This document shows positions 8,502 to 19,493 of a stretch of 64,000 nt of DNA, piece after piece. The notes beneath the pieces were generated by a model. It was not told the DNA's origin. It saw nothing but the letters and a program-made list of their open reading frames with translations, and did not search any database. The stretch spans positions 1,550,001-1,614,000 of the forward strand of contig NZ_CP060707.1 in the NCBI RefSeq assembly GCF_003048675.2. The letters are read 5' to 3'. The position numbers were made by a program, and so were the translations under genes. Origin of the DNA: Campylobacter concisus. GTDB lineage: Bacteria; Campylobacterota; Campylobacteria; Campylobacterales; Campylobacteraceae. Positions within the stretch are counted from its first letter, which is position 1. Every line of letters begins with the position of its first letter.

Positions 8502-9427
8502 CTCTCCTCCAAAATCTTCACAACCTCTTCAAGGCTCGCCATGTCTGTGACGCTGTATGTCGGTTTTTCTGTGATCTTTTTGTTTATGCCTTTTAGTGTC
8601 GCCGCACCAAGCTCGATAAAGCAATCAATCTCGTTTTCGTAGTTTTTGATACTTTGTTTGTAACGAACTGGATGCGTTAGCTGCTCTTTTAAAAGCACTA
8701 GCGCTTCGTTTTTATCAGTATAAATTTTTGCATTTACGTTTGAAACGACTGGGGCAAAGTTCTCAGCCAAAACGCTCTCAAGCTCGTTTGCTAGTTTAAC
8801 GCTAGCAGGCTCAAGTATCGGGCAGTGGCTAGCTACTGACATATTTAAAAGCATTGCTCTTTTTGCGCCTGCTTCTTTAAATTTTGCCTCGTATTTTGCA
8901 AGGTTTGCTCTCACACCAGCTACAACTATCTGACCATCACAGTTGTAGTTTGCAGCGTAAATTTGCAAGCCCTCATTCTGTGCTTCTTTACAAATCCCTT
9001 CAACGACTTCGTCGCTAAGACCTAGCACTACCATCATGCCAGCATCTTTGCCAATGCAGGCTTCTTGCATAAATTTACCACGTAAATTTACAAGTCTAAT
9101 CGCTTCAACAAAGCTAAACGCACCACTAACTGCAAGGGCTGTAAATTCTCCTAGAGAGTGGCCTAGGCTAAACTCTGACTTAGCCTTTATGCGCTCACTA
9201 AAAGCTAGATAGCTCATAAGCGAGTTTAAAACGATGGCAGGCTGAGTAAATTCGGTCTTATCTAGCTTGTCGTTTTGCGTAAATAAAAGCTCTTCAAAGT
9301 CAATACCTGTGTCGTTGCAAGCGTCATTTAATAGAAGTTTTGCTGAAGAGAAATTTTCATAAAAATCTTTCCCCATGCCAACACTTTGCGAGCCTTGACC
9401 CGCAAAAATAAAAGCAAATTTTTTCAT
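8498..9427 (-). CDS. fabD: Malonyl-CoA:ACP transacylase FabD
   Basis: FabD transfers malonyl from CoA to acyl carrier protein to feed fatty-acid elongation. The 309-residue product starts FAFIFAGQGSQSVGMG, which holds the oxyanion-hole Gln. The nucleophile Ser91 is in GHSLGEF, followed by the catalytic His in SVASHCP and the C-terminal ELGAATLKG segment. It lies 9 bp after slyD and overlaps mtnN by four bases, so the three are co-transcribed from the promoter ahead of slyD. AccD, FabH and PlsX elsewhere in the window act in the same pathway. Confidence 0.96.
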   Translation of the reverse strand: MKKFAFIFAGQGSQSVGMGKDFYENFSSAKLLLNDACNDTGIDFEELLFTQNDKLDKTEFTQPAIVLNSLMSYLAFSERIKAKSEFSLGHSLGEFTALAVSGAFSFVEAIRLVNLRGKFMQEACIGKDAGMMVVLGLSDEVVEGICKEAQNEGLQIYAANYNCDGQIVVAGVRANLAKYEAKFKEAGAKRAMLLNMSVASHCPILEPASVKLANELESVLAENFAPVVSNVNAKIYTDKNEALVLLKEQLTHPVRYKQSIKNYENEIDCFIELGAATLKGINKKITEKPTYSVTDMASLEEVVKILEER

Positions 9428-9436
9428 TTTGGCTTC

Positions 9437-10015
9437 TTAGTGGTGATGATGTCCGTGACCGCCGCAACCGCAACCACCTTCGCCATGTCCGTGACCACCG
9501 CAGCACTCATGCTCGTGATCGTGATCATGTCCGCCACAACCGCAAGTGTGAGCGCCTGCTACCATGCCAGTTGCTTTTTCATCTTCAGTTGCGTCTCTAA
9601 CTTCTAAAATTTCAACATTAAATAGCAAGTCTTTGCCCGCGTATGGGTGATTAAAATCAACTGTCACTTCGTCATCTTTTATTTCTTTAACGATGACGCG
9701 AACACTTGAGCCATCTTCATTTTGACCAAAAAGCTCCATGCCTTCATGTAGGTCTATACCAGCAAACTGCTCTTTTGGAAGTGATTGGATGGCGTCTTTA
9801 TTGTATTCGCCACAACCCTCAGCTGCTTTGATATTTATAGTAGCTTTGTCGCCTGATTTTAGTTTACTAACTTCTTCTTCAAGCTTTTCTATAATGTGGC
9901 CATGTCCTGTAATAAAAGAAATTTGACCACCTTCTTGCATATTTGACTCTAAAATTTCGCCAGTATTAGCGTCTTTTAGCTCATAAAACATAGTTATAAC
10001 TTGATCTTTACTCAC
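9437..10015 (-). CDS. slyD: SlyD-type FKBP peptidyl-prolyl isomerase with metal-binding tail
   Basis: SlyD is a cytoplasmic prolyl isomerase and chaperone that also delivers nickel to hydrogenase and urease-type enzymes. The FKBP half (about residues 1-65) with the inserted-flap domain (about 66-120, ending FNHPYAGKDLLFNVEIL) has the standard SlyD order. The last ~40 residues are a His/Cys/Gly-rich tail with about 14 His and several CGCGG units, typical for nickel and zinc binding. Length (192) is close to E. coli SlyD. A TATAAT box lies upstream, and fabD follows closely. Campylobacter needs nickel for its hydrogenase, which fits the tail. Confidence 0.93.
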   Translation of the reverse strand: MSKDQVITMFYELKDANTGEILESNMQEGGQISFITGHGHIIEKLEEEVSKLKSGDKATINIKAAEGCGEYNKDAIQSLPKEQFAGIDLHEGMELFGQNEDGSSVRVIVKEIKDDEVTVDFNHPYAGKDLLFNVEILEVRDATEDEKATGMVAGAHTCGCGGHDHDHEHECCGGHGHGEGGCGCGGHGHHHH

Positions 10016-10052
10016 AATAATCTCCTTGGAATTTAGTTTTGATTAATGTGAG

Positions 10053-10058
10053 ATTATA
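10053..10058 (-). promoter_or_regulatory. Probable -10 box for slyD-fabD-mtnN
   Basis: Reverse-strand TATAAT followed by CTCACATT lies about 38 nt before the slyD ATG, in the only gap between cpoB and slyD. Confidence 0.55.
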
Positions 10059-10076
10059 TCTAAAAAAGAGTAAATT

Positions 10077-10919
10077 TTAGTTTCTGTTGGGAGCGGCTTT
10101 GGCTTCTTTGCTATCTGGATAGCCTACTTTTAAAGCCTTATAAAACCTGTTGGCACTTTGAGTATCACCGATCTTATCAAAGCTTATAGCTGTGTGATAC
10201 AAAAGTTTTGGAGTGTAATCAGCCTTATCTTCACTTTGTATACTTTTTTTATAGTATTGTATGGCTGTGCTGTATGATTTTTGACTATAAGCAACTTCAC
10301 CTAGATAATAATTTGAAGCACCAGTTTTATAGCCTTTTTTATTTAAGTATTCAAAATATTCAGCTGCTTCTGTGCTATTGCCAGAATTTAAAAGCTTAAT
10401 GCCATCAGCTAAAATGTCCTTGTCGCTTTTGCCACTAAAATTTGATGTTGGCTTATTTTGTTGTTTTGGATTTGCATTTTGCTTTGGTTGAGCAGCATTT
10501 TTATCCATTATCGCGCCTAATTTATTTAAGGCAGCAGTAATATTTTTATAGTTTTTATCTTGTATATCTCTAGTCTCATCAACATAAGCTTTTAATGATG
10601 TCAAACTTACACCAGAATCGCTTATACCACCATTGACTTTGGTTTCGATATCGTTCATTCTTTGCTCAAGCTTGTTCATTCTAGCACTCATACTCTCAAT
10701 CAAGCTTTGCAAACCTTGAAGTTGTTCTGAAACATTATCCATGTTTTCTTCGATATTTTGAACGCTTCTTTTATTGCTTAGAGTTGCTTTTTCATCATCT
10801 GTTAGTCCGTATGGATTTGCGCTATCCATATTACCTGCATCAAATGCTGAAACTTCTTGAGCTGAACTTATAGAGAAAGCGGCTCCAAGAAGAGCCGCAA
10901 TGATTATTTTTTTATTCAT
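10077..10919 (-). CDS. cpoB: Tol-Pal system coordinator CpoB (YbgF)
   Basis: CpoB is a periplasmic protein that links peptidoglycan synthesis with outer-membrane constriction through TolA and PBP1B. The 280-residue product starts with a Sec signal peptide (MKK-type, hydrophobic IIIAALLGAAFSISSAQ). A coiled-coil trimerisation region (about residues 55-100, heptad-like ENMDNVSEQLQGLQSLIESM) follows. The C-terminus has tetratricopeptide repeats (for example NYYLGEVAYSQKSYSTAIQY). It lies 13 bp after pal, the last gene of the Tol-Pal cluster. A low-complexity Gln/Asn linker separates the coiled coil from the repeats. Confidence 0.88.
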   Translation of the reverse strand: MNKKIIIAALLGAAFSISSAQEVSAFDAGNMDSANPYGLTDDEKATLSNKRSVQNIEENMDNVSEQLQGLQSLIESMSARMNKLEQRMNDIETKVNGGISDSGVSLTSLKAYVDETRDIQDKNYKNITAALNKLGAIMDKNAAQPKQNANPKQQNKPTSNFSGKSDKDILADGIKLLNSGNSTEAAEYFEYLNKKGYKTGASNYYLGEVAYSQKSYSTAIQYYKKSIQSEDKADYTPKLLYHTAISFDKIGDTQSANRFYKALKVGYPDSKEAKAAPNRN

Positions 10920-10932
10920 TATTACTTACAGA

Positions 10933-11439
10933 TTAAGGAAGTACTTTGAAATCTGCACGTCTGTTTTGAGCGTCGCAAGCTTTTGTTTTGTCTGTACAAA
11001 CTGGGTTGCTTTCGCCAAAGCTTACTACAGCGATTCTATCAGCGCTAACGCCATTTCTTACAAGAGCGTCTTTAGCACTTTTAGCACGTTTTAGACCAAG
11101 AGCATAGTTATACTCATCTGTACCCCACTCGTCGCAGTTACCTTCTACTTTTATAGAAAGAGCTTGAGCGTCAGCTTGGTTGAATACTGATGCATTTGAG
11201 CTAACAACACCTTGTTGATCAGCTTTGATGTTAAATTTATCAAAGTCAAAGTATACACTTTTAACTTGGCTCTCGATGTTAGCGATAAGAGCTGCTAATC
11301 TATCAGCATCGCTCATGCTACCTGAGTTATCTGCAGATTGATTTGAATTTGCATTCATATCAACTTCAGGGTTTTTAGAGCTACAACCGCTCAACAATAA
11401 AGTTGCAACTGCAACACTTGCTAGAACTACTTTTTTCAT
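10933..11439 (-). CDS. pal: Peptidoglycan-associated lipoprotein Pal
   Basis: Pal anchors the outer membrane to peptidoglycan and binds TolB. The lipoprotein signal has a lipobox LSGC with the acylated Cys at residue 19. A Ser/Asn/Asp-rich linker leads to an OmpA-like domain (about residues 55-168) containing VYFDFDKFNIK, the peptidoglycan-binding region EGNCDEWGTDEYNYALGLKR, and a C-terminal NRRADF. The unusual paired Cys in CTDKTKAC may form a disulfide. It has its own promoter-like box upstream and is followed by cpoB. Confidence 0.95.
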   Translation of the reverse strand: MKKVVLASVAVATLLLSGCSSKNPEVDMNANSNQSADNSGSMSDADRLAALIANIESQVKSVYFDFDKFNIKADQQGVVSSNASVFNQADAQALSIKVEGNCDEWGTDEYNYALGLKRAKSAKDALVRNGVSADRIAVVSFGESNPVCTDKTKACDAQNRRADFKVLP

Positions 11440-11468
11440 TCCTTATCCTTTTTGAAAAATTTGGTCGA

Positions 11469-11474
11469 ATTATA
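11469..11474 (-). promoter_or_regulatory. Probable -10 box for pal-cpoB
   Basis: Reverse-strand TATAAT sits in the 63-bp gap between tolB and pal, about 30 nt before the pal ATG. It would allow pal and cpoB extra transcription beyond read-through from the upstream tol genes. Confidence 0.55.
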
Positions 11475-11502
11475 ACATATTTTTTTAAATATTATCAGAA
11501 TA

Positions 11503-12759
11503 TTACCAATCAATAGATTGAATTTTACCTACTTTTAGTGGAAATTGAAAACTTCTGTTCTCATTTAATCTAACAACGCCAAGCGAGCTTTGACCGCCAA
11601 GTTCTTTGATAAATACGACACTTTGACCATCACTTGAAAATCTTGGATAGTTATTTTTACCATTTGCTGTAAGCTGACGGATAAAATCTGTTTGAGTTGA
11701 GATCAGATAAATATTAAAGCCACCACTAGCCTCTCTACTTGAATAAACTACATAGTTTTCAAAAGTGCTTACTGAGTTGTTGTTTTTACCATGAAATACC
11801 ATTTGCTCAACACTTCCGCCTGAGGTTGCAGGTGTTGCGAAGATGTTTGGATATCCAAGTCTATCTGAGACAAAAACTATTCTGCTGTCATTATCTACAA
11901 AATTTCCGTTTACATCGATGCCTGGATAGTTTGTGATCTGAGTTAAATTCTTACTACCTGTGTTGTAGATAAAAATATCTGGCTGATCTTTTGGCGCCAT
12001 AGTTAATAAAATTTTGCTTCCATCTTTGCTAACGTCTGAAGCTATAAGCATACCAACGCTGTCGATTATCTTCGTTTTTGTGCCTGAATTTAGGTCATAT
12101 CTAAACAAAGTTGGTTTGTTATTCACATAAGATGTATAGTAAAATTTACTTTGATCAGCGCCTGCCCATTTAGGGAAGATGTTTAGACCACCGCTTACGA
12201 TTGTCTTTTGATATGTAAGTGTGTAATCAGCCACTATAATAGAGCTTTGGCGAGCCGAAGTGTATTTTGCTAGGATGATAAATTTCTCCATCCAACCAAC
12301 TGGTGGTAAATTTAGCTCATTTGTTAGCTCAACTATACTTTTGTGTGCTAAAAACGGATACTTCGCACCATCAGGCATGTTATATACTCTCTCATACCTT
12401 GTAGTTGCAGTCTTTGCATCTATGAGTTTTACTCTTAAAGTAAGAGGTGAGCCCATAGAACCCTCAAGAGCATATCTAAAGATAAGCTCAACACCTTTGT
12501 CGCTCATTGTATTTGTAGCTGCTGTTCCCTCATAGGTTGAAGGCACGTGATCTTCGATAACCTCAAAGTCAGAACTAACTTTCAAGTCGCCTAGCATGAT
12601 CTTAAAGAATTTATCTTTAAAGCCTGCATCACTAACAGCTGTAGTTGCATCTTGCAAAGCTATCTTTGGCAAAGCAACACCTTGGTTTATAACAGATATC
12701 GTCGCATCAGCAGCATAAAGCCCTAGAGCAACGCACAAAAAAAGAAAAATTTTCTTCAT
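11503..12759 (-). CDS. tolB: Tol-Pal system periplasmic protein TolB
   Basis: TolB is a periplasmic beta-propeller that shuttles between Pal and the TolQRA motor. The 418-residue product has a signal peptide (MKKIFLFLCVALGLYAADA) and an N-terminal alpha/beta domain (about residues 20-170). WD40-like propeller repeats follow, with recurring units such as DVSKDGSKILLTM, DNDSRIVFVSDRLGYPNIF and PRFSSDGQSVVFIKE. It lies 24 bp after tolA and before pal. Family and role are clear. Confidence 0.95.
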   Translation of the reverse strand: MKKIFLFLCVALGLYAADATISVINQGVALPKIALQDATTAVSDAGFKDKFFKIMLGDLKVSSDFEVIEDHVPSTYEGTAATNTMSDKGVELIFRYALEGSMGSPLTLRVKLIDAKTATTRYERVYNMPDGAKYPFLAHKSIVELTNELNLPPVGWMEKFIILAKYTSARQSSIIVADYTLTYQKTIVSGGLNIFPKWAGADQSKFYYTSYVNNKPTLFRYDLNSGTKTKIIDSVGMLIASDVSKDGSKILLTMAPKDQPDIFIYNTGSKNLTQITNYPGIDVNGNFVDNDSRIVFVSDRLGYPNIFATPATSGGSVEQMVFHGKNNNSVSTFENYVVYSSREASGGFNIYLISTQTDFIRQLTANGKNNYPRFSSDGQSVVFIKELGGQSSLGVVRLNENRSFQFPLKVGKIQSIDW

Positions 12760-12783
12760 CTCTACTCCGTAAATTTATAAATT

Positions 12784-13731
12784 TTAGTTTATTTTATCTT
12801 CTAAATTTAAATTAAAAGTAGTACTTTTATCTGGATTAAATGGAAATTTCTCTGCAGTAAGCTTTTCCAGGCACTCTCTAACCTTTGCATTAAACTCTTC
12901 ATTGTATGATAGCTCTAAAATTTCATAGTTGAAATTTCCACTCTGATCTATCATGACTTTTACCTTAGCTATATTTGCAGAGTCAGCTTTATAGCTTTGC
13001 CATCTTCTTTGAATTTGTTTTGTTATGGCTCCCATCAATGGATCATAAGTGCCGGTCATTTGTGACTTTGGAGCTGTTGGGTTTTGATCTATCTTTAAAC
13101 TCTTAATTATGTCGCTAGCCTCTTTTGCAGCTTTTGAGCTAGAAGCCTCGCTTTTTTTGCGGCTTTGCACTTTATTTTCAGCCTTTTTTATACCATCATC
13201 TTTTTTAAGTTTAGTAGAGTCTATGTCACTAAAGAGGTCTTTTATATTTGGCTCTTTTGGTTTTGGCTTTTCAACTGGCTTTGGTGTAGGTTTAGGCTCA
13301 GGTTTAGGCTCTGGCTTAACATCCTCTTTAGGCTCTTCGCTAGGTTTTGGGATTTCAGGCTTTGGTTCTGGTTTTTTAGGCTCAGGCTTTGGCTCTTCTT
13401 TTGGAGGAGTTGGCAAGCTTGGGGTTGGCAATGGCTCATCTGGCACAACAGGCTTATTTGTAGTCTCTTGTTTATCTTCTTCTGACTCTTTTTTAGGTTC
13501 TGGTTTTGTCTCTTTTACGACCTCTTTTGCTTGTTTTGGCGCTTTTATGGTTTGATCGACTTCTCTATCAACCATAACTACATCCATAATAGCATCTTTG
13601 TCATCAGTATATTTTTTAGGAGGTTCGCTAAAAAAAGTAAGCTTTATAAACAAAGCAAGCACAATGATAATGTAAATACAAAACGCTACAAAAAATGAAC
13701 TAAGCGTTGGAAATTTAACTTTATTAGGCAT
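12784..13731 (-). CDS. tolA: TolA-type energy transducer with proline-rich spacer
   Basis: TolA connects the TolQR proton-driven motor in the inner membrane to TolB and Pal. The product (315 residues) has one N-terminal transmembrane helix (about residues 12-32, FFVAFCIYIIIVLALFI). A long Pro/Lys/Glu spacer (about residues 60-165, repeated EPKPEP and PKPE units) follows, then a charged helical stretch and a C-terminal TonB/TolA-like domain (TGTYDPLMGAITKQIQRRWQ...). Most TolA spacers are Ala/Lys-rich helices; this Pro-rich spacer looks more like TonB. The position between tolR and tolB argues for the Tol role. Confidence 0.85.
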   Translation of the reverse strand: MPNKVKFPTLSSFFVAFCIYIIIVLALFIKLTFFSEPPKKYTDDKDAIMDVVMVDREVDQTIKAPKQAKEVVKETKPEPKKESEEDKQETTNKPVVPDEPLPTPSLPTPPKEEPKPEPKKPEPKPEIPKPSEEPKEDVKPEPKPEPKPTPKPVEKPKPKEPNIKDLFSDIDSTKLKKDDGIKKAENKVQSRKKSEASSSKAAKEASDIIKSLKIDQNPTAPKSQMTGTYDPLMGAITKQIQRRWQSYKADSANIAKVKVMIDQSGNFNYEILELSYNEEFNAKVRECLEKLTAEKFPFNPDKSTTFNLNLEDKIN

Positions 13732-13732
13732 C

Positions 13733-14131
13733 TTAACCGTTTGTCTCTAAAGCTACTTTATTAAAACCAGCACCTTTTAAAGTCTTTAATACAAACATAA
13801 CATCATCGTATTTTAAATTTTTATCAGCCTTTATATATATAGGCGAGGTTTTGTCATATTTTGCACTCATTAGTGCAATGTTATCTGGAAGTTCAGCAAG
13901 GCTCATTGTACTTTGATCTATTCTAACTTGTCCTTGTGCATTTATAGACACTATAAGATCTTTTTGTTTAGACGTAGATGTTTTTGCCTTTGAGCCATCT
14001 GGCAATGTTATATCTTCTTGATATGTTATAGTTGGCATTGTAACCATTAAAATAGCCAACAAAACAAGCATGATATCAACAAGAGGCGTTATGTTTAACT
14101 CTGGTGTTTCGTCGTCAAATTTAAGAGCCAT
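13733..14131 (-). CDS. tolR: TolR/ExbD-family proton channel subunit
   Basis: TolR with TolQ forms the proton-conducting stator that energises TolA. The 132-residue protein has a short cytoplasmic start (ELNITPLVDIMLVLLAILMV) with one transmembrane helix containing the conserved Asp (Asp18) needed for proton flow. A periplasmic domain follows (IYIKADKNLKYDDVMFVLKTLKGAGFNKVAL). It abuts tolQ with no gap and lies one base before tolA. ExbD is the close alternative; the surrounding tolA, tolB and pal decide for the Tol system. Confidence 0.92.
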   Translation of the reverse strand: MALKFDDETPELNITPLVDIMLVLLAILMVTMPTITYQEDITLPDGSKAKTSTSKQKDLIVSINAQGQVRIDQSTMSLAELPDNIALMSAKYDKTSPIYIKADKNLKYDDVMFVLKTLKGAGFNKVALETNG

Positions 14132-14716
14132 CTATAACGTCTCGTCATCTTTTTTAAGTGCTATCATAACGTCAGCTTGACGCTCGATAACGCTCATTAA
14201 TTCGTAAGCTTTTCTTTTTATAAGCAAGTTAAATGTATATGCTGGGATCGCAACAAAAATTCCACAACCTGTCGCAACAAGCGCTTCTGAAATAGCTGGG
14301 GCTATAACTCCAAGAGATGAACCTGCACCATTTCCTAGCTGTGAAAATGTCTCCAAGATAGACACAACTGTTCCAAAAAGACCAATAAATGGAGAAGTAG
14401 AAGCTATTACACTAAGCCATGTAAGCCCGCTTGTAGCATTTTTTTCGGCAATACTTATGCAAACATTTAGCTTTTCTTTCGAAATTCTACCACTTGCACA
14501 CTTCTTTAAAGATGAGTCGTTTGGTATATTTTTAGCGCCCATAAGTAGTGCTTCAAGCGCATTTTGCTCGCGTTTTTGCCAAGCTCCTATACCAGCCATT
14601 CTTGAAAAAAGAATTGTAAAACTAACTATAAAATATACTGACAACCAAGTTAAAACTATAATTGTAATAAAACTACTTCTTTGAATGTAATTTAAAAATA
14701 TATCTATTCCGCCCAC
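14132..14716 (-). CDS. tolQ: TolQ/ExbB-family proton channel subunit
   Basis: TolQ is the multi-spanning stator of the Tol motor. The 194-residue protein has three transmembrane segments (about residues 15-35, 95-120 and 140-165). It has the characteristic GLTWLSVIASTSPFIGLFGTV and ISEALVATGCGIFVAIPAY motifs. The start is a GTG directly after the atpC stop, so the Tol cluster is joined to the F-ATPase genes without any gap. This makes co-transcription and translational coupling likely. Similar ATPase-Tol linkage is known, from memory, in C. jejuni. Confidence 0.92.
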   Translation of the reverse strand: MGGIDIFLNYIQRSSFITIIVLTWLSVYFIVSFTILFSRMAGIGAWQKREQNALEALLMGAKNIPNDSSLKKCASGRISKEKLNVCISIAEKNATSGLTWLSVIASTSPFIGLFGTVVSILETFSQLGNGAGSSLGVIAPAISEALVATGCGIFVAIPAYTFNLLIKRKAYELMSVIERQADVMIALKKDDETL

Positions 14717-15106
14717 TTATCTTGCTCTCACTACATTTTCCATTTTTGATATAGTTGCTGCAAAAGCATTTGTATCACTGCTCATACTCTCTATCAAATT
14801 TCTAGCAGCTTCTAATGAATTTGCAAGCTCGCTTTCACTATTGCCAGAGACATAGACCGCACCGTCAGCTAGTATAACTACTTTGCCCTCATCGATCTTT
14901 GCATAGCCCCAGTTAATAGCAACTACATCATGCTTTTTATGCTTATCTTCTATATCTATAATACCTGCTTTTAAAAGAGATATTAATGAGGCGTGGTTTG
15001 GCAAAACACCAAACTCACCCTCGCTACCTGGAAGCACTACACTACTCACGTCATCATTAAATATCTGACCTTGAGGAGTTACGATCTCTAAATGTAATTT
15101 ATCCAT
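14717..15106 (-). CDS. atpC: F-type ATP synthase subunit epsilon
   Basis: Epsilon is part of the central rotor stalk and restrains ATP hydrolysis. The 129-residue product has the N-terminal beta-sandwich (LHLEIVTPQGQIFNDDVSSVVLPG... with GEFGVLPNHASLI) and a short C-terminal helical hairpin region. It follows atpD by 18 bp and abuts tolQ directly. The identity is secure. Confidence 0.95.
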   Translation of the reverse strand: MDKLHLEIVTPQGQIFNDDVSSVVLPGSEGEFGVLPNHASLISLLKAGIIDIEDKHKKHDVVAINWGYAKIDEGKVVILADGAVYVSGNSESELANSLEAARNLIESMSSDTNAFAATISKMENVVRAR

Positions 15107-15124
15107 TACGCTTCCTTTTTAAAT

Positions 15125-16522
<1,398 letters not shown>

Positions 16523-16533
16523 TCATACTCCTT

Positions 16534-17421
16534 TTATTTCATTGATTCAACACCACTGATAATCTCGATAAGCTCAGTGGTAATAGACTCTTGTCTTGCT
16601 TTGTTGTAAGCAAGATTTAACTGTTTTACACGCTCTTTAGCATTGTTTGTTGCATTATCCATAGCTTGCATTCTAGCGCTGTGCTCAGCCGCCAAAGAAT
16701 CAACCAAAGCATAATACATACTATACTCAAAATATTTATTGAGCAATTCATCCATAATCTTAATATAGTTGTCCTCTGGCTCAAATTCCATCAAAGAATT
16801 TGTCTCAACCGCAACTATCTTAGACGGCTCAATAGGCACAATATCATTTACTCTAATCTCTTGAGAAATCATATTTTTATAGCCATTGTGTATTAGCACG
16901 ACCTTATCTGTTATGCCGTTTGTAAAGTCATCAATGGCATCTTTTATGATCTTTTGAGCTTTTTCATAAGTAGGAGAAGAGCTAGCTCCGACATAAGTCT
17001 CAAGTAGTTCAACGCCTTGGAAATTGAAAAATTCTATACCTTTTTTACCAACAGCTCTTAGTCTAACTTTGATCTTTTTGGCTTTTAGCTCATCGATCAT
17101 GCGCCTAACTGTCTTTATAGTCTGGACATTAAAGCCACCGCAAAGCCCTTTATCAGCGGTAACAAATATAATATCAACCTTTTCTACACTCTTTGTTGTG
17201 TTAAAAAATTTACTCTCAGTCATAACTGAAGCGTATTGATTGATCTTATAAGCTATCTCCGATAAAACCTCATTGATCTTAAGTGCATAAACTCTAGAGT
17301 AGCGTGCAGCCTCTTCAGCTTTGCGAAGCTTTGCTGTAGAGACAAGCTTCATCGCACGCGTTGTCTTTTGAGTATTCTGGACGCTCTTGATCTTTCGTTT
17401 TATATCTTTTAAATTTGACAT
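16534..17421 (-). CDS. atpG: F-type ATP synthase subunit gamma
   Basis: Gamma is the rotating shaft of F1. The 295-residue product has the conserved N-terminal helix ([23 protein letters not shown], here cited only by its ends: KDIKRKI and MKLVST). The central Rossmann-like region holds [12 protein letters not shown]. The C-terminal coiled-coil helix includes [16 protein letters not shown] and [15 protein letters not shown]. It sits between atpA and atpD, 9 and 11 bp away. Confidence 0.97.
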   Translation of the reverse strand: MSNLKDIKRKIKSVQNTQKTTRAMKLVSTAKLRKAEEAARYSRVYALKINEVLSEIAYKINQYASVMTESKFFNTTKSVEKVDIIFVTADKGLCGGFNVQTIKTVRRMIDELKAKKIKVRLRAVGKKGIEFFNFQGVELLETYVGASSSPTYEKAQKIIKDAIDDFTNGITDKVVLIHNGYKNMISQEIRVNDIVPIEPSKIVAVETNSLMEFEPEDNYIKIMDELLNKYFEYSMYYALVDSLAAEHSARMQAMDNATNNAKERVKQLNLAYNKARQESITTELIEIISGVESMK

Positions 17422-17430
17422 ATCTTAGCC

Positions 17431-18948
17431 CTAGTTAGCGGCAAAAGTCGCTTTAAAATCTTTCAACGCTTTATGTAAAATTTCTTCTACTTCTTTATCA
17501 AGAACCTTTTTAGTTCTGATCTGCTCAAAAATTTCAGGGTATTTTGCCTCGATATATGGATATAGCTCAGCTTCAAATTTTGTTACATTTGTAGTTGCAA
17601 CGTCATCTAAATAGCCCTTAGCACCAGCAAATATGATAACTACTTGATTCTCAACTGGAAGCGGAGAATATGGAGGTTGTTTTAGTACTTCAACCATTTT
17701 TTGACCGCGCTCTAGTTGTTTTCTTGAGCTCTCGTCAAGATCACTTGCAAACTGAGCAAATGCTTGTAGTTCGCGGTACTGAGCAAGGTCTAGTCTTAGC
17801 GTACCAGAAACTTGTTTGATAGCTTTGATCTGAGCTGCACCACCGACACGAGAAACAGAAAGGCCAACGTTGATCGCTGGGCGGATACCTGAGTTAAATA
17901 GGTCGCTCTCAAGGAAAATTTGACCATCTGTAATTGAAATAACGTTTGTTGGAATATAAGCTGAAACGTCGCCCGCTTGAGTCTCGATAATAGGTAGAGC
18001 TGTTAAAGATCCAGCACCTAGCGCGTCATTTAGCTTACTTGCTCTTTCTAGAAGTCTTGAGTGAAGGTAGAAAACGTCGCCTGGATAAGCTTCACGACCC
18101 GGTGGTCTTCTTAGGATCAAAGACATCTCACGATAAGCAACCGCGTGTTTTGACAAGTCATCATAGATGATTAGCGCGTGGCGAGAGTTATCTCTAAAGT
18201 ATTCACCCATTGTTACACCAGCGTACGGAGCAAGGTATTGAAGCGCAGCTGCGTCACTAGCACCAGCATTTACAACTATAGTGTAGTCCATAGCGCCGTA
18301 CTCTTCAAGTTTTTTAACGACTTGAGCAACGGTTGATTGTTTTTGACCGATAGCTACATAGATACAAATGACATCTTGACCTTTTTGGTTGATAATAGTA
18401 TCGATAGCAACTGTTGTTTTACCAGTTTGGCGGTCACCGATGATTAGCTCTCTTTGACCTCTACCAATTGGCACAAGTGCATCGATAGCTTTGATACCTG
18501 TTTGAAGTGGCTCATGAACGCTTTTTCTTGCCATGATACCTTTTGCTTTTTCTTCAACGAAGCGAGATTCAGTAGCTTCGATTGGCCCTTTTGCGTCGAT
18601 TGGCTCACCGAGTGAATTTACAACACGGCCGATCAATGCGTCGCCAACTGGAACGCGTAGAAGTTTTTTAAGTCTTTTTACAGAGCTGCCTTCTGTGATA
18701 CCGCTAGTTTTTCCAAGGATAACTATACCAACACTGCTCTCTTCAAGGTTAAGAGCCATACCTTTTTCGCCGCTTTCAAATTCAACCATCTCGCCAGCCA
18801 TAACGTTTTTCAAACCATAAACGTTAGCAACGCCATCAGCGACTGAGATGACTTTACCGGTCTCTTCTACATCAACACTTAAATCAAAATTTTCAATACG
18901 CTCTTTGATTATCGTGCTAATTTCGTCAGCTTTAATTTTTGCACTCAC
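17431..18948 (-). CDS. atpA: F-type ATP synthase subunit alpha
   Basis: Alpha forms the non-catalytic nucleotide sites of F1. The 505-residue product has the Walker A motif GDRQTGKT, the [17 protein letters not shown] region and the family signature [14 protein letters not shown]. Length and order are typical. It is 14 bp after atpH and 9 bp before atpG on the same strand. Confidence 0.98.
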   Translation of the reverse strand: MSAKIKADEISTIIKERIENFDLSVDVEETGKVISVADGVANVYGLKNVMAGEMVEFESGEKGMALNLEESSVGIVILGKTSGITEGSSVKRLKKLLRVPVGDALIGRVVNSLGEPIDAKGPIEATESRFVEEKAKGIMARKSVHEPLQTGIKAIDALVPIGRGQRELIIGDRQTGKTTVAIDTIINQKGQDVICIYVAIGQKQSTVAQVVKKLEEYGAMDYTIVVNAGASDAAALQYLAPYAGVTMGEYFRDNSRHALIIYDDLSKHAVAYREMSLILRRPPGREAYPGDVFYLHSRLLERASKLNDALGAGSLTALPIIETQAGDVSAYIPTNVISITDGQIFLESDLFNSGIRPAINVGLSVSRVGGAAQIKAIKQVSGTLRLDLAQYRELQAFAQFASDLDESSRKQLERGQKMVEVLKQPPYSPLPVENQVVIIFAGAKGYLDDVATTNVTKFEAELYPYIEAKYPEIFEQIRTKKVLDKEVEEILHKALKDFKATFAAN

Positions 18949-18962
18949 GCTTTCACTCCTTT

Positions 18963-19493
18963 TTAAATTGCTTTTAATATATATTCACTCATTTGACTTT
19001 TTAGTCTGTCGATAGAGAAATTTACCTCGACACCTAAATCGTCTAACTCAACTTTTACACCGTTGTAATCGCTCTTTGAGCCATCAAGCTTGATCTTAGA
19101 GTTAAATTTCTTGGAGAAATTCTCTTCCAAAGCTTTTAGCTGCTCAGCGCTTAGATCAAAATTTCCAACAACCTCGCCGCGATATGTATTTTCAAGCAAA
19201 GATTGCTCTATCTTCATCTCATCTAGTATCGCAGGTATAAGCTCTAGTCTTTTGTTCGCACCAAGAAGCTTTATAAAATTTGCAAATTTAATATCTTGAT
19301 TTTTAACCAAAGATAGTACAAATTCAACCTTTTGTGAAGCCTTTAGTGTTGGCAAACTTATAATGCTTTTAAATTTATCGCTAGCAAAAGCAGCAGCTAG
19401 CTCTGATAAATTTTCAACAAATGCATTAAGTTCATTGGATTTTACGTCGCTTAAGATCGCCTTTACGTATTTTTTAGCTACTACTTCATTCAT
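18963..19493 (-). CDS. atpH: F-type ATP synthase subunit delta
   Basis: Delta joins the peripheral stalk to F1. The 176-residue product has the N-terminal helical bundle ([13 protein letters not shown]...) and the C-terminal region with [26 protein letters not shown] in pieces typical of OSCP/delta. Its start overlaps the atpF stop by one base. The identity rests on family pattern and on its invariant place between b and alpha. Confidence 0.92.
   Translation of the reverse strand: MNEVVAKKYVKAILSDVKSNELNAFVENLSELAAAFASDKFKSIISLPTLKASQKVEFVLSLVKNQDIKFANFIKLLGANKRLELIPAILDEMKIEQSLLENTYRGEVVGNFDLSAEQLKALEENFSKKFNSKIKLDGSKSDYNGVKVELDDLGVEVNFSIDRLKSQMSEYILKAI

Noticed and set aside
13250-13500. 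Possible tandem repeat array
   Set aside because: The periodicity is explained by codons for the Pro/Lys/Glu spacer of TolA; units are irregular.
13109-13555. Long open frames antisense to tolA
   Set aside because: They mirror the proline-rich repeats of TolA as Gly/Ser or Trp/Phe-rich strings; a by-product of codon bias, with no start signals.
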